64,000 nt of DNA from Acidobacteriaceae bacterium dw_441 (GTDB taxonomy: Bacteria > Acidobacteriota > Terriglobia > Terriglobales > Acidobacteriaceae): NCBI GenBank assembly GCA_018449715.1, contig JAAVVA010000005.1, positions 248,001 through 312,000 on the forward strand, in the 5' to 3' direction. Of this stretch, positions 29,344-39,600 are shown in pieces; within the stretch, counting starts at the first letter, position 1; the number at the start of each line of letters is the position of its first letter. The translations under genes and the position numbers were made by a program. The notes beneath the pieces were generated by a model. The model searched no databases and was not told the origin of the DNA. It was given only the letters and a program-made list of their open reading frames with translations.

Positions 29344-29916
29344 TTAGCTTGCCGACAGCGCCTTCCGCTCGATGCTCTTGGCGAAATTGGGTGTCTCTTC
29401 ATGGTTGTGTGCGTCTAACGCCTTCTGCATCGCCTCTTTAGCTGCTTCATAAGGAACGCCATTTTTCTCAAGGAACGCTAGGTAATCGTCAGTAGCGCCA
29501 GTGACGACATTATTGGTCAATTCGCAAGTATTTTCCGTGAGAGCAGTCGCAATCATCTCCCAACGAACCTGTATCCTGGTCCGTCCCTGCGGGGCCAGCA
29601 CATCGGAGAGCGAGATCAACCGGCAATGATATCTCTCTGAGATGTCCTCGACATAGTGCTCAAGAATGAGACCAGGACCGACCATTTCTACATTAATGGA
29701 CATGCGTTTGCCGTCGGAATTCGTGCTCGTTCCTCCGGCGTAGTGAGCTGTGGAACAGCTCTGGTACTCGGCATCGCTTAGGGTAAACACCCATTCTGTG
29801 ATGTCGATCTTTTCAAGTGGAGCGTTGATCACAGCCTTGGAGCTGCTCTGGACAAGTATCCTTTGGATGCTCTTGTCGTCCGATGACGTCTGGTGAAGAA
29901 GAATATCCTGGCTCAT
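29344..29916 (-). CDS. SRPBCC-like protein of unknown ligand
   Basis: A 190-residue cytosolic protein. The segment SKAVINAPLEKIDITEWVF resembles the first strand and helix of START/SRPBCC (polyketide cyclase-like) folds; later strands (RLISLSDVLAPQGRTRIQVRWEM) and a long C-terminal helix fit that layout. I place the start at the ATG at 29916; a GTG at 29964 is possible and would almost abut the AraC gene upstream. It is the second gene of a two-gene unit with an AraC regulator. The fold assignment is inference, not recognition of a specific family. Confidence 0.6.
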   Translation of the reverse strand: MSQDILLHQTSSDDKSIQRILVQSSSKAVINAPLEKIDITEWVFTLSDAEYQSCSTAHYAGGTSTNSDGKRMSINVEMVGPGLILEHYVEDISERYHCRLISLSDVLAPQGRTRIQVRWEMIATALTENTCELTNNVVTGATDDYLAFLEKNGVPYEAAKEAMQKALDAHNHEETPNFAKSIERKALSAS

Positions 29917-29982
29917 AGGTGCAGCATAGATTTCTTCTATCGGTGCTCGCTTCCACGAAATCACGGGCTTGCCTAAAACTTT

Positions 29983-30894
29983 CTACAAATCGCTTCGAAA
30001 ACGGCTAGGGGATACGCCATATTGCTTTTGGAAAGTGCGAGAGAAATGCGCGTGGCTAGCGAAGCCGCAGTCCAAAGCAATCTCCAGCAGTGTCAGACTG
30101 CGGTTACGCATCAATTTCTTTGCGCAGGTCAAACGCTGATGCAGGAGGTACTGATAAGGCGAGAACCCCGTACTGGAGCGAAAAGCGCGGAGAAATCGGT
30201 TGTAGCTATATCCTGCTTCGGTTGCCAGGCTCTCAATATCTGGACACGTAAAGGGATCTTCCTGCATACGGTCAATGATTCGCCTTAGCGCGCTGGCACT
30301 CAGAGCCTCAGACTCTCCGGGAACCACGCTGACGCCTCTACTCGCAATGGAAGCAAGGCGGGCGGAGAGCGCATAGGCTAGATGTTCAGCATACAATTGA
30401 CCCGACTCACCGCCAGACCTCACCTCATCTCGTAGGAGCAAGAGGATCTGAAAAAGAGACGGATCATGGAACATGGGTTCGTCGGAAGCTATATTCCGTT
30501 GCGCGCCACAACTCTGCCGCTTTCCTTCATCTTTGATCTGTTCTGAGAGCGTGAGGAAGAACTTCCTGTCGATAGCGCAAAAGAGAAGGTCCGAGGTGGT
30601 CGAAGTGCGCGCAGAAGGAATCGCCCCAGGTGGGTATAGCGTCATTGTTCCGGGACGCTTTGAGTACGTCACGAAGGAACCGCCGGAACTCGCATGTTCG
30701 CCGCGAGCACTGGAATCCCCCTGCCACAGCATAAGGAGAATCGAATCGATAGAAGCTTCAGGGATTTCCCTGGGAGAAGCCTCATGTCCTTCGAGAGCCA
30801 GGCGAGACCACGCTAACTCGACGCTCGATAACTTCATGGTGGAGTCGCCGCGAAGGAAGGTCCGGATTGCTGCGTTGCTTCCTGGAATCGTCAT
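29983..30894 (-). CDS. AraC family transcriptional regulator
   Basis: A 303-residue regulator with an N-terminal effector domain and a C-terminal pair of helix-turn-helix motifs. The C-terminal hundred residues are diagnostic: DIESLATEAGYSYNRFLRAF, GFSPYQYLLHQRLTCAKKLM, LTLLEIALDCGFASHAHFSR and the final GVSPSRFRSDL. AGGAAG just before the ATG at 30894 supports this start. It is followed by the SRPBCC-like gene, which is likely one of its targets. Effector unknown. Confidence 0.9.
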   Translation of the reverse strand: MTIPGSNAAIRTFLRGDSTMKLSSVELAWSRLALEGHEASPREIPEASIDSILLMLWQGDSSARGEHASSGGSFVTYSKRPGTMTLYPPGAIPSARTSTTSDLLFCAIDRKFFLTLSEQIKDEGKRQSCGAQRNIASDEPMFHDPSLFQILLLLRDEVRSGGESGQLYAEHLAYALSARLASIASRGVSVVPGESEALSASALRRIIDRMQEDPFTCPDIESLATEAGYSYNRFLRAFRSSTGFSPYQYLLHQRLTCAKKLMRNRSLTLLEIALDCGFASHAHFSRTFQKQYGVSPSRFRSDL

Positions 30895-31042
30895 CCGTCT
30901 TCCTCCAGTATCTGCTGCACGTCAGATCAAGCTTCTTCTCAGATTAATGGCTGTGGAGCCCTTTGCACAGAGATTTACCAAATGCAGCAGATATTTCAGA
31001 CAGCACTGGCTGTCTCTTTCTGTAAAGGCACGGTCGAATCAT

Positions 31043-32002
31043 TTACTTGGCAATGTGAATTCGCTCCAGCAAGGGAGCCAATTGTTGGGCAGCGGTATCT
31101 GCAATGGCAACCATCGCTTTCTCATTTGGGTGGAATGGGGCTGGACCAAATTCAAGAAAGTGGGATGGAAACTGATATCCATAGACCCAAGGGTCCGCAG
31201 AGCAAACATCATGTCCATGCGTAACCTCCGAGGCCTTCAGTAGCTCAGAATTTGTTTCACGGGCGACCTGCTCTGTAATCGAGCGGAGCCGGTTCGCGAT
31301 AGCTCTTCCGTTGTCCGCCTGCAGGTTCGTCAACGGGAGGCGGTCGCACGTCCCTGCGTCGGGAAATACCGTTGCGTAGTCAACGAACAGAATATGAGCT
31401 CCGGGCGCGCGACGATGGATCTCTCCAACGATCTGCCTGAGTTGATCGGGGAGTGCCTGGAATCCCTTCTCCACCTTGTCCGATTCTGGTATGCGGCACC
31501 AGCCCAGAGGACGGACCAACAGAGGGGTCTGAGATGGCCGATTGGCGCATGCCCATGCGGTAAACAACCCGCCGTAATGCACATCATTGCCGCCCACCGT
31601 TATCGTCACTAGTTTCGTGCTCCGATTGACGGCATCCAACTGCGCTCGTTGAAACCACTGGCCTCCTTTTAGAACATCGTCAGTCGTAGCACCGGAGCAA
31701 GTGGCGTCGTAAAGAGAGAGTCCGTATCGGCGCGCCAGGAGATGAGGGTAATTGGTGTCTGACTGGAAACAAAGTGCGAGACTGCCTTTAGACCTCTTTA
31801 CGTCACCAGGTCCAGCCGCAAAGGAACTGCCCAATGCGACATACTCGGCATTATTCTTAGCCGGAAGCGAATGCCACCGAACAATAACACCCGCAACAAT
31901 AAGACAGGCAAGGAGGAGGGTTGCACCCAACGTTAAGAGAAGGGTTCTCGGGCCTCTCCTATTCGTGAAGGATCGCAATTGAGTCTTTCGTTGATAGTTC
32001 AT
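31043..32002 (-). CDS. SGNH/GDSL-family hydrolase with N-terminal membrane anchor
   Basis: A 319-residue esterase/lipase-type protein. Residues about 20-42 form a hydrophobic anchor. The block I serine is in YVALGSSFAAGPG (GDS replaced by GSS), block III in VTVGGNDVHYGG and the block V catalytic Asp/His pair in APFHPNEKAM. Two cysteine pairs suggest disulfides outside the cell membrane, as in Streptomyces-type SGNH lipases. Its ATG at 32002 overlaps the stop of the upstream gene by one base (TAATG), implying translational coupling. Confidence 0.85.
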   Translation of the reverse strand: MNYQRKTQLRSFTNRRGPRTLLLTLGATLLLACLIVAGVIVRWHSLPAKNNAEYVALGSSFAAGPGDVKRSKGSLALCFQSDTNYPHLLARRYGLSLYDATCSGATTDDVLKGGQWFQRAQLDAVNRSTKLVTITVGGNDVHYGGLFTAWACANRPSQTPLLVRPLGWCRIPESDKVEKGFQALPDQLRQIVGEIHRRAPGAHILFVDYATVFPDAGTCDRLPLTNLQADNGRAIANRLRSITEQVARETNSELLKASEVTHGHDVCSADPWVYGYQFPSHFLEFGPAPFHPNEKAMVAIADTAAQQLAPLLERIHIAK

Positions 32003-32967
32003 TAGTTCATCCTCGTGCGGTCGAGCCAAAGATCGGCCTTCTTCACTGCTTTTGCAATGTCTCCGGCCGCAGAAGAGGCCGCGGTCAAGCTCTCTCGATC
32101 GCCTCTGCGAGAGGCTTTCACTTCTTTGCCCAGAAGGAGTCTGCCGTTTGCATCACGCAATTCCACGCGGACCGCGAGCTTTGTGACGCCAACGAATAAT
32201 CCTGCGGGACCGGTAGAGGCTCTGGTAAGTGCATTGCCTTTGGAGAAGTTCTCTACGATGAGTGTCAGGGAGTAATTCGCACATTCCGCACCTTGTGCGC
32301 CGTCAGGGAAGAGTCTATTGACGTGGAACTTCTGCGCAGGCAGTTCGATGAGATTTTCATATAGCAACGACTGGTATTCCGGAGCAACTACGAGGCCCTG
32401 GATACTCTGAACTGGCAGTACATGTAGGGATGCCGACGCATCGTGACTTTCACATACTCGATGAGGAAGGAGTGGCGGATGGCTAACAATGTCGACCTCC
32501 ATCTCGTTTTCAATCTCTAAGGCTTGCTGCTTTTCAAGCTGAAAGATGGCGCTCCGAAGACCATCGTGGTCATCCCGATAGTTAATGGTGAGGAGCCCAA
32601 CCTGCTGCTGCGTAATCGTGCCTAATACCGCCCCGCCGCCAAAAGGTATCGCAACGCGAGCCACTTTGCCGACAGCACCTCCCGTTTCTACTCGTTCATC
32701 TCCCACGAAAACATCGCTGATTCGGCGTCGCGTCAATCGATCAGTCACTCTCGAACTCGTGAAGGTGACATTGCTCGGTGTAATTGCAAGCTTTCCTTTG
32801 GCCCCTGCCGGCATATCTTGAAAACCCACAAGCAACTTGGCCTCAACCGAAAACGAATGCGAGGAAGATGTGAGGAGAGGTGCGTGGTTCGACGGCGACT
32901 GAGCATATCCTGCGGTGCCGATTACAGCAAGCAGGAAGCAGGTTCTGAGATTTTGTTGCATACTCAT
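32002..32967 (-). CDS. Secreted protein of unknown function, coupled to the SGNH hydrolase
   Basis: A 321-residue exported protein I cannot assign. It has a signal peptide (MSMQQNLRTCFLLAVIG, cleavage after GYAQ), a GKLAITPSNVTFTS strand region with an IPFGGGAVLG segment, and a C-terminal domain with alternating strands (LTLIVENFS, AVRVELRDANGRLLLGKEV) ending in a helix. The start at 32967 is supported by AAGAGA upstream and by the signal peptide; longer in-frame starts lie inside the divergent TetR gene. It diverges from that TetR gene across a perfect 11 bp inverted repeat, so it is probably regulated by it together with the hydrolase. Confidence 0.75.
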   Translation of the reverse strand: MSMQQNLRTCFLLAVIGTAGYAQSPSNHAPLLTSSSHSFSVEAKLLVGFQDMPAGAKGKLAITPSNVTFTSSRVTDRLTRRRISDVFVGDERVETGGAVGKVARVAIPFGGGAVLGTITQQQVGLLTINYRDDHDGLRSAIFQLEKQQALEIENEMEVDIVSHPPLLPHRVCESHDASASLHVLPVQSIQGLVVAPEYQSLLYENLIELPAQKFHVNRLFPDGAQGAECANYSLTLIVENFSKGNALTRASTGPAGLFVGVTKLAVRVELRDANGRLLLGKEVKASRRGDRESLTAASSAAGDIAKAVKKADLWLDRTRMN

Positions 32968-32980
32968 TGATCTCTTTTCC

Positions 32981-33012
32981 AATATACAAACAATCCGTCT
33001 GGTTTGTATATT
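32981..33012. promoter_or_regulatory. Strong TetR-type operator between divergent genes
   Basis: AATATACAAAC (32981-32991) and GTTTGTATATT (33002-33012) are perfect 11 bp inverted copies around a ten-base spacer. The site is 13 bases before the secreted-protein start and 49 bases before the TetR start, an ideal place to repress both. The TACAAAC half-site resembles operators of QacR/AcrR-like TetR proteins. Confidence 0.75.
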
Positions 33013-33061
33013 ACACTGGGATAATAGATGCTTTGCGACGCAATTCGGTGCAGAGGAGAAA

Positions 33062-33754
33062 ATGTTGTCTATTTCAAAGAAGGTTTCAGATAGATCTGCA
33101 GAGGGAGAGAAACGTCTTCGCCCATCCCGTCGCATTAGTGTGCGTCCCGAACGCCAGACGCAGGAGGAACGAAGCGAGGGCACTCAGCAGCGAATCCTCA
33201 ACGCTGCGATCGAACTCCTTTACAACGAAGGCTATGTGGCCGCCACGACCCACAAGATAGCTGAGCGGGCGGGTGTGAGCCGCGGAGCCATGCTCCATCA
33301 TTTCCCATCAAAAGATGACCTGATGCTGGCTGTGGTGCGCGCCGCACATGAACGTGATTCGATCAGTTTGCGAGCAGGACTAGCGAAGATCAGCGATCCG
33401 CTCGAAAGATACTTCGCTCTACCCGATCTAGCCTGGGAGGTAATGAGCGGCCCGTCCGGCATCGCAGTACTTGAAATCATGATGTCCTCGCGGAGCAATA
33501 GTGCGTTGGGCGCACGTCTCGCTCCACTACAAGCCGAAATCGAGTCTGAATCACAGGCTCGATTTCGGCAGCTTATGCATGACGCGGGACTGCGCGGCGA
33601 AGCCATCAACCGAGAACTTGCGAACTTCGCCGTAGCGGCCATACGCGGATTCTCCATCGAAGCCATGTTCCGTAAAGACACGAAATACATCGCGAATTCC
33701 CTTAAGAGCTTTAAGACTTTGCTTCGTCAGTACCAGGCAAGAAAAGACACCTAA
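33062..33754 (+). CDS. TetR/AcrR family transcriptional regulator
   Basis: A 230-residue regulator with an arginine-rich N-terminal tail before the DNA-binding domain (RILNAAIELLYNEGYVAATT, then KIAERAGVSRGAMLHHFPSK). AGGAGAAA precedes the ATG at 33062 closely. The C-terminal domain (LPDLAWEVMSGPSGIAVLEI) is of the common TetR ligand-binding type. It is divergent from a secreted protein/SGNH hydrolase pair with a clear palindromic operator between, so autoregulation and control of that pair are likely. The effector is unknown. Confidence 0.9.
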   Translation: MLSISKKVSDRSAEGEKRLRPSRRISVRPERQTQEERSEGTQQRILNAAIELLYNEGYVAATTHKIAERAGVSRGAMLHHFPSKDDLMLAVVRAAHERDSISLRAGLAKISDPLERYFALPDLAWEVMSGPSGIAVLEIMMSSRSNSALGARLAPLQAEIESESQARFRQLMHDAGLRGEAINRELANFAVAAIRGFSIEAMFRKDTKYIANSLKSFKTLLRQYQARKDT

Positions 33755-33782
33755 TGAACGAGATGGTTAACAATTTCGGTAG

Positions 33783-33820
33783 GCGCTGCTGGAGCGATAT
33801 CAATATCGTTCCAGTAGCGC
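33783..33820. terminator. Long hairpin between convergent TetR and esterase genes
   Basis: GCGCTGCTGGAGCGATAT (33783-33800) and its near-perfect complement (33803-33820; two mismatches) form an 18 bp stem between convergent genes. No T run, so it may slow polymerase from both sides or be an RNA-stability element. Confidence 0.5.
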
Positions 33821-33823
33821 GGA

Positions 33824-34804
33824 TCAGCGACCTTGGGCATTCTCATCAATCAAGGAATACTCAAAATCAAGTGCGGGATTCACGGCACTCCAGGGCGCGC
33901 TATTGTGCGTCTGTCCTTTGAAGATATTGAACGAGAATCTTAGTTTGTTCTGCTCAAAATAGGGACCAATTTGATTCGCAAGGTCCTGCGCATTGCCGAC
34001 CATGCGCACATAGCTGATCTCCTGGCGAAACTTGTCTTTGTCGTAGCCCCATTTCTCCATCGAGGGGAGAAATTTCTCTTCCAGTTCCCCAACGCCAAGA
34101 AACAGGTTCAAGTCAATCTTGCTCTCAGACACTCGCTTCTCGAAGTCCGGGAGTTCCGCAAGAACGGCTTTGTTGCCTCGCCAAATCGAGGGACTAAGTG
34201 CAATGTATCCGTGGAACGACTCTGGATGCACAAACATCGTATGAACAACAAATAGACCACCGAGAGACCAACCGAAAAGCGATGCGCGCTTTGCGTTCAG
34301 AGGCACCAGGCGGTTCACCATCGGCTTCACCTCTTCTTGAATCGTCCTAAAGAACTGATCGTATCCGCCGAATCGCGGATGATCCCCAAGATCGACAGAA
34401 AAGGACTTTTCGTCCGGCGACATATCTGAATAGGTAAAGTCGTAGGTTCGGTTTCCACCTTTAGGGCCGTCCGCTCCGCTGATTCCGACGACTACGGCAG
34501 GTTCAATTTCTTTTGCTTTTGATTTATTGCGTACAGCGTCAGCAAACGTGGCAAATACGATGTCCCCATCGAGCAAATACAAAGCGGGGTACCCTCCCGG
34601 AGGCGGTGTGCCCTTGGGTATGTAGATATCGATCTTGTATGCCTCATGGTTAAATTGGGACACAAACGTTAGCGTCTGGCCGGATTTAACAGCCGCGGGG
34701 ATGGGCCGCTGTTGAGGCGGTGGAGCGGACGAGTGGATAGCGGCACGGACTTGGTTGGAGAGAAGGAATGCTCCCGCTAAAGCCAGGAACGTGATGGACT
34801 TCAT
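33824..34804 (-). CDS. Secreted esterase-D/Fes-type alpha/beta hydrolase
   Basis: A 326-residue exported protein (signal peptide MKSITFLALAGAFLL, cleavage after VRA). It belongs to the putative esterase family that includes ferric-enterobactin and S-formylglutathione esterases: a YPALYLLDGD strand, nucleophile in LFGWSLGG near residue 190, PESFHGYIALSPSIW, and the catalytic His in KGQTHNSAPW near residue 300. The ATG at 34804 follows GAGG. It lies 74 bases after another hydrolase gene on the same strand. Could hydrolyse a siderophore or an ester prodrug; not determinable. Confidence 0.85.
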   Translation of the reverse strand: MKSITFLALAGAFLLSNQVRAAIHSSAPPPQQRPIPAAVKSGQTLTFVSQFNHEAYKIDIYIPKGTPPPGGYPALYLLDGDIVFATFADAVRNKSKAKEIEPAVVVGISGADGPKGGNRTYDFTYSDMSPDEKSFSVDLGDHPRFGGYDQFFRTIQEEVKPMVNRLVPLNAKRASLFGWSLGGLFVVHTMFVHPESFHGYIALSPSIWRGNKAVLAELPDFEKRVSESKIDLNLFLGVGELEEKFLPSMEKWGYDKDKFRQEISYVRMVGNAQDLANQIGPYFEQNKLRFSFNIFKGQTHNSAPWSAVNPALDFEYSLIDENAQGR

Positions 34805-34878
34805 ATGGCCTCGTGTGGTGAATTGATGCTGTCTTATGAAAAAATCGTTGCCGCCTCGAGCCGTTAGGCCCAAACGCT

Positions 34879-35655
34879 TCACGCGTGCTCTCCAATTGAC
34901 TTCGAGTTAGCGGCAGCGTCTTCTATGACCTTCACAACCTCCGTTGGATGTGTCAGCATGACCACGTGACTGGAAGGAACTGTAGTCGTGGTGGCATTAA
35001 TGGTCTTTGCCATATTGAATTCTTGTTCAGGAGCGATCATGTTGTCATTTGCAGCGGCGATGTACCAGGAGGGTTTCGTTCGCCATGCCGCTGTCATTGG
35101 CTTCGCGCCAAAAATCGATGCTGAGGTTTGTGTCTGAACAGCGGCCAGAAGAGCTTTCTCTTCTTTGCTTAGATCTTGAGCGAAGCCCGTATCGATTCCG
35201 TCCCGTGACATGAGCAGAAAGCCGTCCGGCTGGGGTACGACCTTATCTAACCCAAGAGGCTTCGGAAACTTTTCACTGAGACTGGCGATGGTCTGCCCTG
35301 CGTCCGGGGCGAACGCTGCGACATAAACAAGCCCTACTACTTTTGGATCGTCCCCGGCTTCGGTAATCACGACTCCACCATAAGAGTGGCCAACCAAGAT
35401 CACCGGGCCGTCCTGCGCAGCTAGAGCCCGCTTTGTTGCGGCAACATCGTCCTGAAAAGACGTCAGAGGGTTCTGAACCGAAGTTACGTTATATCCCTTT
35501 GCGAGAAGCAGGGGAATGACTTTATACCAACTTGATCCATCGGTAAAAGCTCCGTGTACGAAGACAATATTTTTCACTACCGGTAGAGATGAATTGATCT
35601 TGTGGAGGTTTTCGCTGTCAGATGTAGTCTGCTTCGGAAGCATATCTTGAGTCAT
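34879..35655 (-). CDS. Alpha/beta hydrolase (salicylate esterase/hydroxynitrile lyase-like)
   Basis: A 258-residue hydrolase: oxyanion region VFVHGAFTDGSSWYKVI, nucleophile in LVGHSYGG near residue 90, Asp in the AANDNMI segment near residue 203, and His in SSHVVMLTHP near residue 233. The compact cap and the VYVAAFAPD segment are typical of the EstC/MEKC-like branch with plant hydroxynitrile lyase relatives. First gene of a two-gene unit with the secreted esterase. Confidence 0.87.
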   Translation of the reverse strand: MTQDMLPKQTTSDSENLHKINSSLPVVKNIVFVHGAFTDGSSWYKVIPLLLAKGYNVTSVQNPLTSFQDDVAATKRALAAQDGPVILVGHSYGGVVITEAGDDPKVVGLVYVAAFAPDAGQTIASLSEKFPKPLGLDKVVPQPDGFLLMSRDGIDTGFAQDLSKEEKALLAAVQTQTSASIFGAKPMTAAWRTKPSWYIAAANDNMIAPEQEFNMAKTINATTTTVPSSHVVMLTHPTEVVKVIEDAAANSKSIGEHA

Positions 35656-36624
35656 AACGGAAGCATAGGCTGCTCTCGATCATGTTCGCTTTCACAAAAC
35701 CACTGACTTGTCTATAACTTTCTAAGGTTCGTTCCGCGAGTGCATGCACTCACGATGTCCGCAGTGTTCGAATCGATCCCAAACTAACTGACATATGACG
35801 CGGGATAAGGCGACAGGAATGACGATTCAGAAGAGAGGCGACACTATAGGAAGCATGCTTGAGTTCTCTTATTGGACCTTTTGTGGACTCTCAAACGTAG
35901 ACCCTTGGGCTGGAAACAACAGAAAATAAACGATTAACGGGTTGGAGCGGAATGTGGACGCCTCCTGCTCATTACGGCAATGTAACGCAACTCATTGAAA
36001 CCAGATGGTACAGACCACACTCTACGCCACTGATTGCAAGGGAAAATCCTCTTATTGGACCTCTTTTGGAACCTTTTTTTCATCGTTCCCAAAGGCGTGT
36101 CTTTCGCTAGCTAGATGCTGACGGTAGCTGATCGCTATTGATCGAATGACCGCCTGGGTTATGAGAAGGCTAAATAGCTGATTCTAAAAGAACTAGAGCG
36201 GCGTAGATGATCGCTAGCCCCTCTTTAGAATCAGTAAGATACAAATGGGCTTTCTTAGTGTTCCCCAGTTGGTTCCCTCGTTCTTGGCCTTAGCAACAGA
36301 GTATTACCTTGGGATTGGCTGCTTCAGATCAAGTTAAGGCGGTTCGATCCCGGCTTTGTGGTCATACCGCTGAAAAATACCTTACTCAGATCTGAACTCT
36401 GCAAGAGCTCGGCAGAGGTCTGTACTCACGTACCGGGAAGACGTCTTTCGTAGACTGGCTGGATCATGCATCCGCGTTCATACAAATAGAGGCTTTGAAG
36501 GGTGCCGTTGCCGCCCGCAACATGGTGAGTCGGACCCATGATCGACTGCGATAGTCTTTGAAATATTCGATATGGAATGTCCCAGACGAAACCGTCATAC
36601 TGATTCCACTGTCCCTTCACAGGA
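35656..36624. other. Gene-free stretch before the TerB cassette, with a 14 bp direct repeat
   Basis: About 970 bases, lower in G+C than the surroundings, with no credible gene in six frames. CTCTTATTGGACCT occurs twice, at 35866-35879 and 36049-36062, with similar flanks (TTTGTGGA and CTTTTGGA). A T-arm-like GGTTCGATCCC stands near 36336. The promoter for the TerB operon must lie at its right end. Such stretches often mark an island edge; nothing here proves one. Confidence 0.5.
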
Positions 36625-39600
36625 ATGCCTATGCTTTGGCTGCTCGCGCCCGGTACGCTGGTTCTGATTTGGGTGCTCTACTCGATGTCCCCCGCGAAGA
36701 AGGCGATCCGCCTCGTCGAGGCCGCGGCCAAAACGGTTGAAGGGCTCCAGGCGGAAACAGACGCCTGCCGCGAAGAATGTCGGTCCGAGGTCTCCGCTGC
36801 TGCTGGAGCCCGCAGGGATGACATCCAGTTCATCCGCCTGCAAGCCATCTCGATGGAGGAATTGAAGAAACATGCCACTGGTCTCCGATTGCAGCCGCTT
36901 CGTGATGCTGGCGTGCGCAACATGGCGGATCTGCAAAGCTGGAGCCAAGGGCGCCTCGAAAACTTGCGCGGCGTCGGGCCGAAGTCTGCGGCAACGATCC
37001 CAGGCATCGTTCAGCGGATCTCCTCTTCGGTTAGAGCTCAACCCATCGCGGATCCCGAACCACCTTTTCTCCGGGACAAAGAGCGGGGACTTGTCTTGGC
37101 AATCTACCGTGAACTCCAATGTGACCGCCTACTGGCTAAGATGCCTTCCGAATTCCAAAAGCTTCGGAGCGACACGAATGAGACTCAGGAACAGGTGCGA
37201 ACGAAGACGCGCTTCTTTCGGTGGGTCTGGACCTTCGGCAAGAGCGAGGATGTCCGAACCGCTATTCTGGCAGCCCAGGACACTGCGCGTTCCTATGAAA
37301 AAGGAGACGACGCCGACACAGTATGCGAGCAGGTGCGAGCGTTGCTATCTGAGTGCCGCTCCGTGCGCTCCAATCGCGTCGAGACATCAACACTGACCGA
37401 AGAGTACAACGAGCATTGGAATGACTTTGGCGTTGTGCTTGGAAGAACCATCGGGGACAACGGTCGCGTGAGGCGGACACCACCGGTTCGTTTACGGCCA
37501 GAAGCCCCGCTGACCAACGCTCTGCCGCCGCAAACTTCGGCATCGAGCACGGGCTACCAAAGCCGCTTGCAAGTTGGTCCGGAACTTACCCGACAGAACC
37601 TAGACGACACAACGACCGCGCAAGATATCGAGCTTACGAATTCCGGAAATGATTTGAAACAAGAAGGAGCCAGCTCGGTGGCCATAACAAACGCTTCCGC
37701 GGGTTCGCTCGATGATTCGAAGCAACAGGCTCGAGAGCAACTTCAGAAGTACATCGATTCCATCGCACCGGCGAAGTTTGATAAGGAGAAGCTCTCAGTC
37801 GATCACGGCCTTACTTCCTTTCGTATCGGCGTACAGACGACGGTCTCAGCGTTTGCGATACCGACGCCGGCGGGCGGCCGCTCCAAGAAGGTCGAGCGCT
37901 GGATCGGTAAGAATGATTCCGTCGTGGTTCAGGGTGTAACGCTTGCCAGGGGAATGGTCTTTGTGAGCGATGAGGCCGCCGAGCCTGCGCCGGGAGTGAT
38001 CTATCCTTCGCTGGAGGTGCGGGCCGGAAACTATCAGCCCAGCGGGGCGGATATGCATTGGCAGGGCTACGCGGGCCTTACACCGGTGCAGCGTTACCAC
38101 TATCTGCATTGGCTGGCGGATGGAGCTCGCTCGAAGGACTTCCCTCATTTTGCGGTCTTCTATTTCCATGGCCTTGAGCGTCGCCTGGTCCAGATCGCCG
38201 AAAGTGGAAACGTCCCGTCGTCCGACAAGAACGAAGTGCTGGACGAAGTTCGAAGGATTACTACCGAATTCTCCGAGTTCAACATTCCCCTGTCGTTCTA
38301 CTCGGATCGCCTTGTTTCTTTCTTTGAGCTTCGCGCTCTGTCGCCAGACGCTCCCGTTGACCTCGATGCCCCCCTGCGCCGCTTCCATGAACTGCCGTGG
38401 AGACTCGTGTATGACTTGGGGCGCCTCGCAGCAGATCAAAGACCTGTACCTCCCGCACTTGCACTCCGCTGGTTGAAACTAGAGCCGAACTACTATCCCC
38501 GAACGTCCGTGACTCGTTGTCCCGAGCAGTTCGACTCGCTCTTCCTATCTATGTACGTCGAGAAGTTTGGCGAGGGCATGATGCTACCCGCTCGTGGAAA
38601 GACGCTCACCTTCCGATACGACCCCTCGAACTACTACCTGCGAAGCAAGGAACTCGAACTGACGTTCAAGGCACTACCGGACGTCCGCGAATGGGTAAAC
38701 ATCCGGAGCGAGTTGGGAACTCTCGCCAACGAGGTCACTGGCAAAATCGACGCCTACAGCAGGTTTTGCGGCCGGTCGCCAGACAAGGCGAACACGGTTC
38801 AGGCTTGTCTGCTCCTACCCCGCGAAATTTGGCCCGAGACAGCGCGAGCAACGCTGGAACATTTGAAGCAGCTGGCCAGTGGTTTTGCGTCGACCGAGTG
38901 GAGTCTTTTTCTTGAACACCTCGACACCGCGGAGCCGCTCCCCTCGAACCAATTGCAGGAAATCGCTCGTGGTTTGCAAGCGATGGGCCTGGGAATCGAG
39001 CCGGATCTCTTGGAGGGAACGCGCAGACCGAAGGCCGGCGAACTCTGCACGTTGTTCCATCTCACGGCGGACGAAGAACCAGCCCGTACTGATGCTGCAT
39101 ACCGCAACGCATCCCTTGCGGTTTCCCTCATGGCATGTGTCGCCGCGGCCGATGGTCACGCGAGCGACACCGAGGAGGCCACCGCGGGGAACATCATTTC
39201 TTCGTGGACCCACTTGCACCGTGATCATCAGACGCGGTTGCAAGCGATATACCGCCACCAGACGCAGCAACCTGCTCGCCTCTCCAATCTCAAGAGCCGG
39301 ATGCTCTCGATGCCACAGGACGACCGGGCCGCACTGCTTGGCATTCTTGCGCAGATGGTGACCTCGGACGATGTTGTGAGTGCTGCCGAGGTCAAGTTCC
39401 TGGAGCAGGTCTACATCATGCTTGGGGTCGACCAGGGGCAGCTCTACACCGCCCTCCACAAGGGGAACATTGCGGCGACGCGGGAATCGGTCGGCACCGG
39501 TATGTCGCCGCGCCGTGAGGCTTCCCCCAACAGTTTCGCATTGGATCTGGGACGCATTGAGCGTCTGAAGGCTGAGAGCGCGCAAGTATCGCAGCTTCTG

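Noticed and set aside
36326-36352. T-arm-like GGTTCGATCCCGGC, possible remnant of a tRNA 3' end
   Set aside because: Only four of five T-stem pairs form, there is no acceptor or CCA match to any tRNA in the window, and such a short motif occurs by chance.
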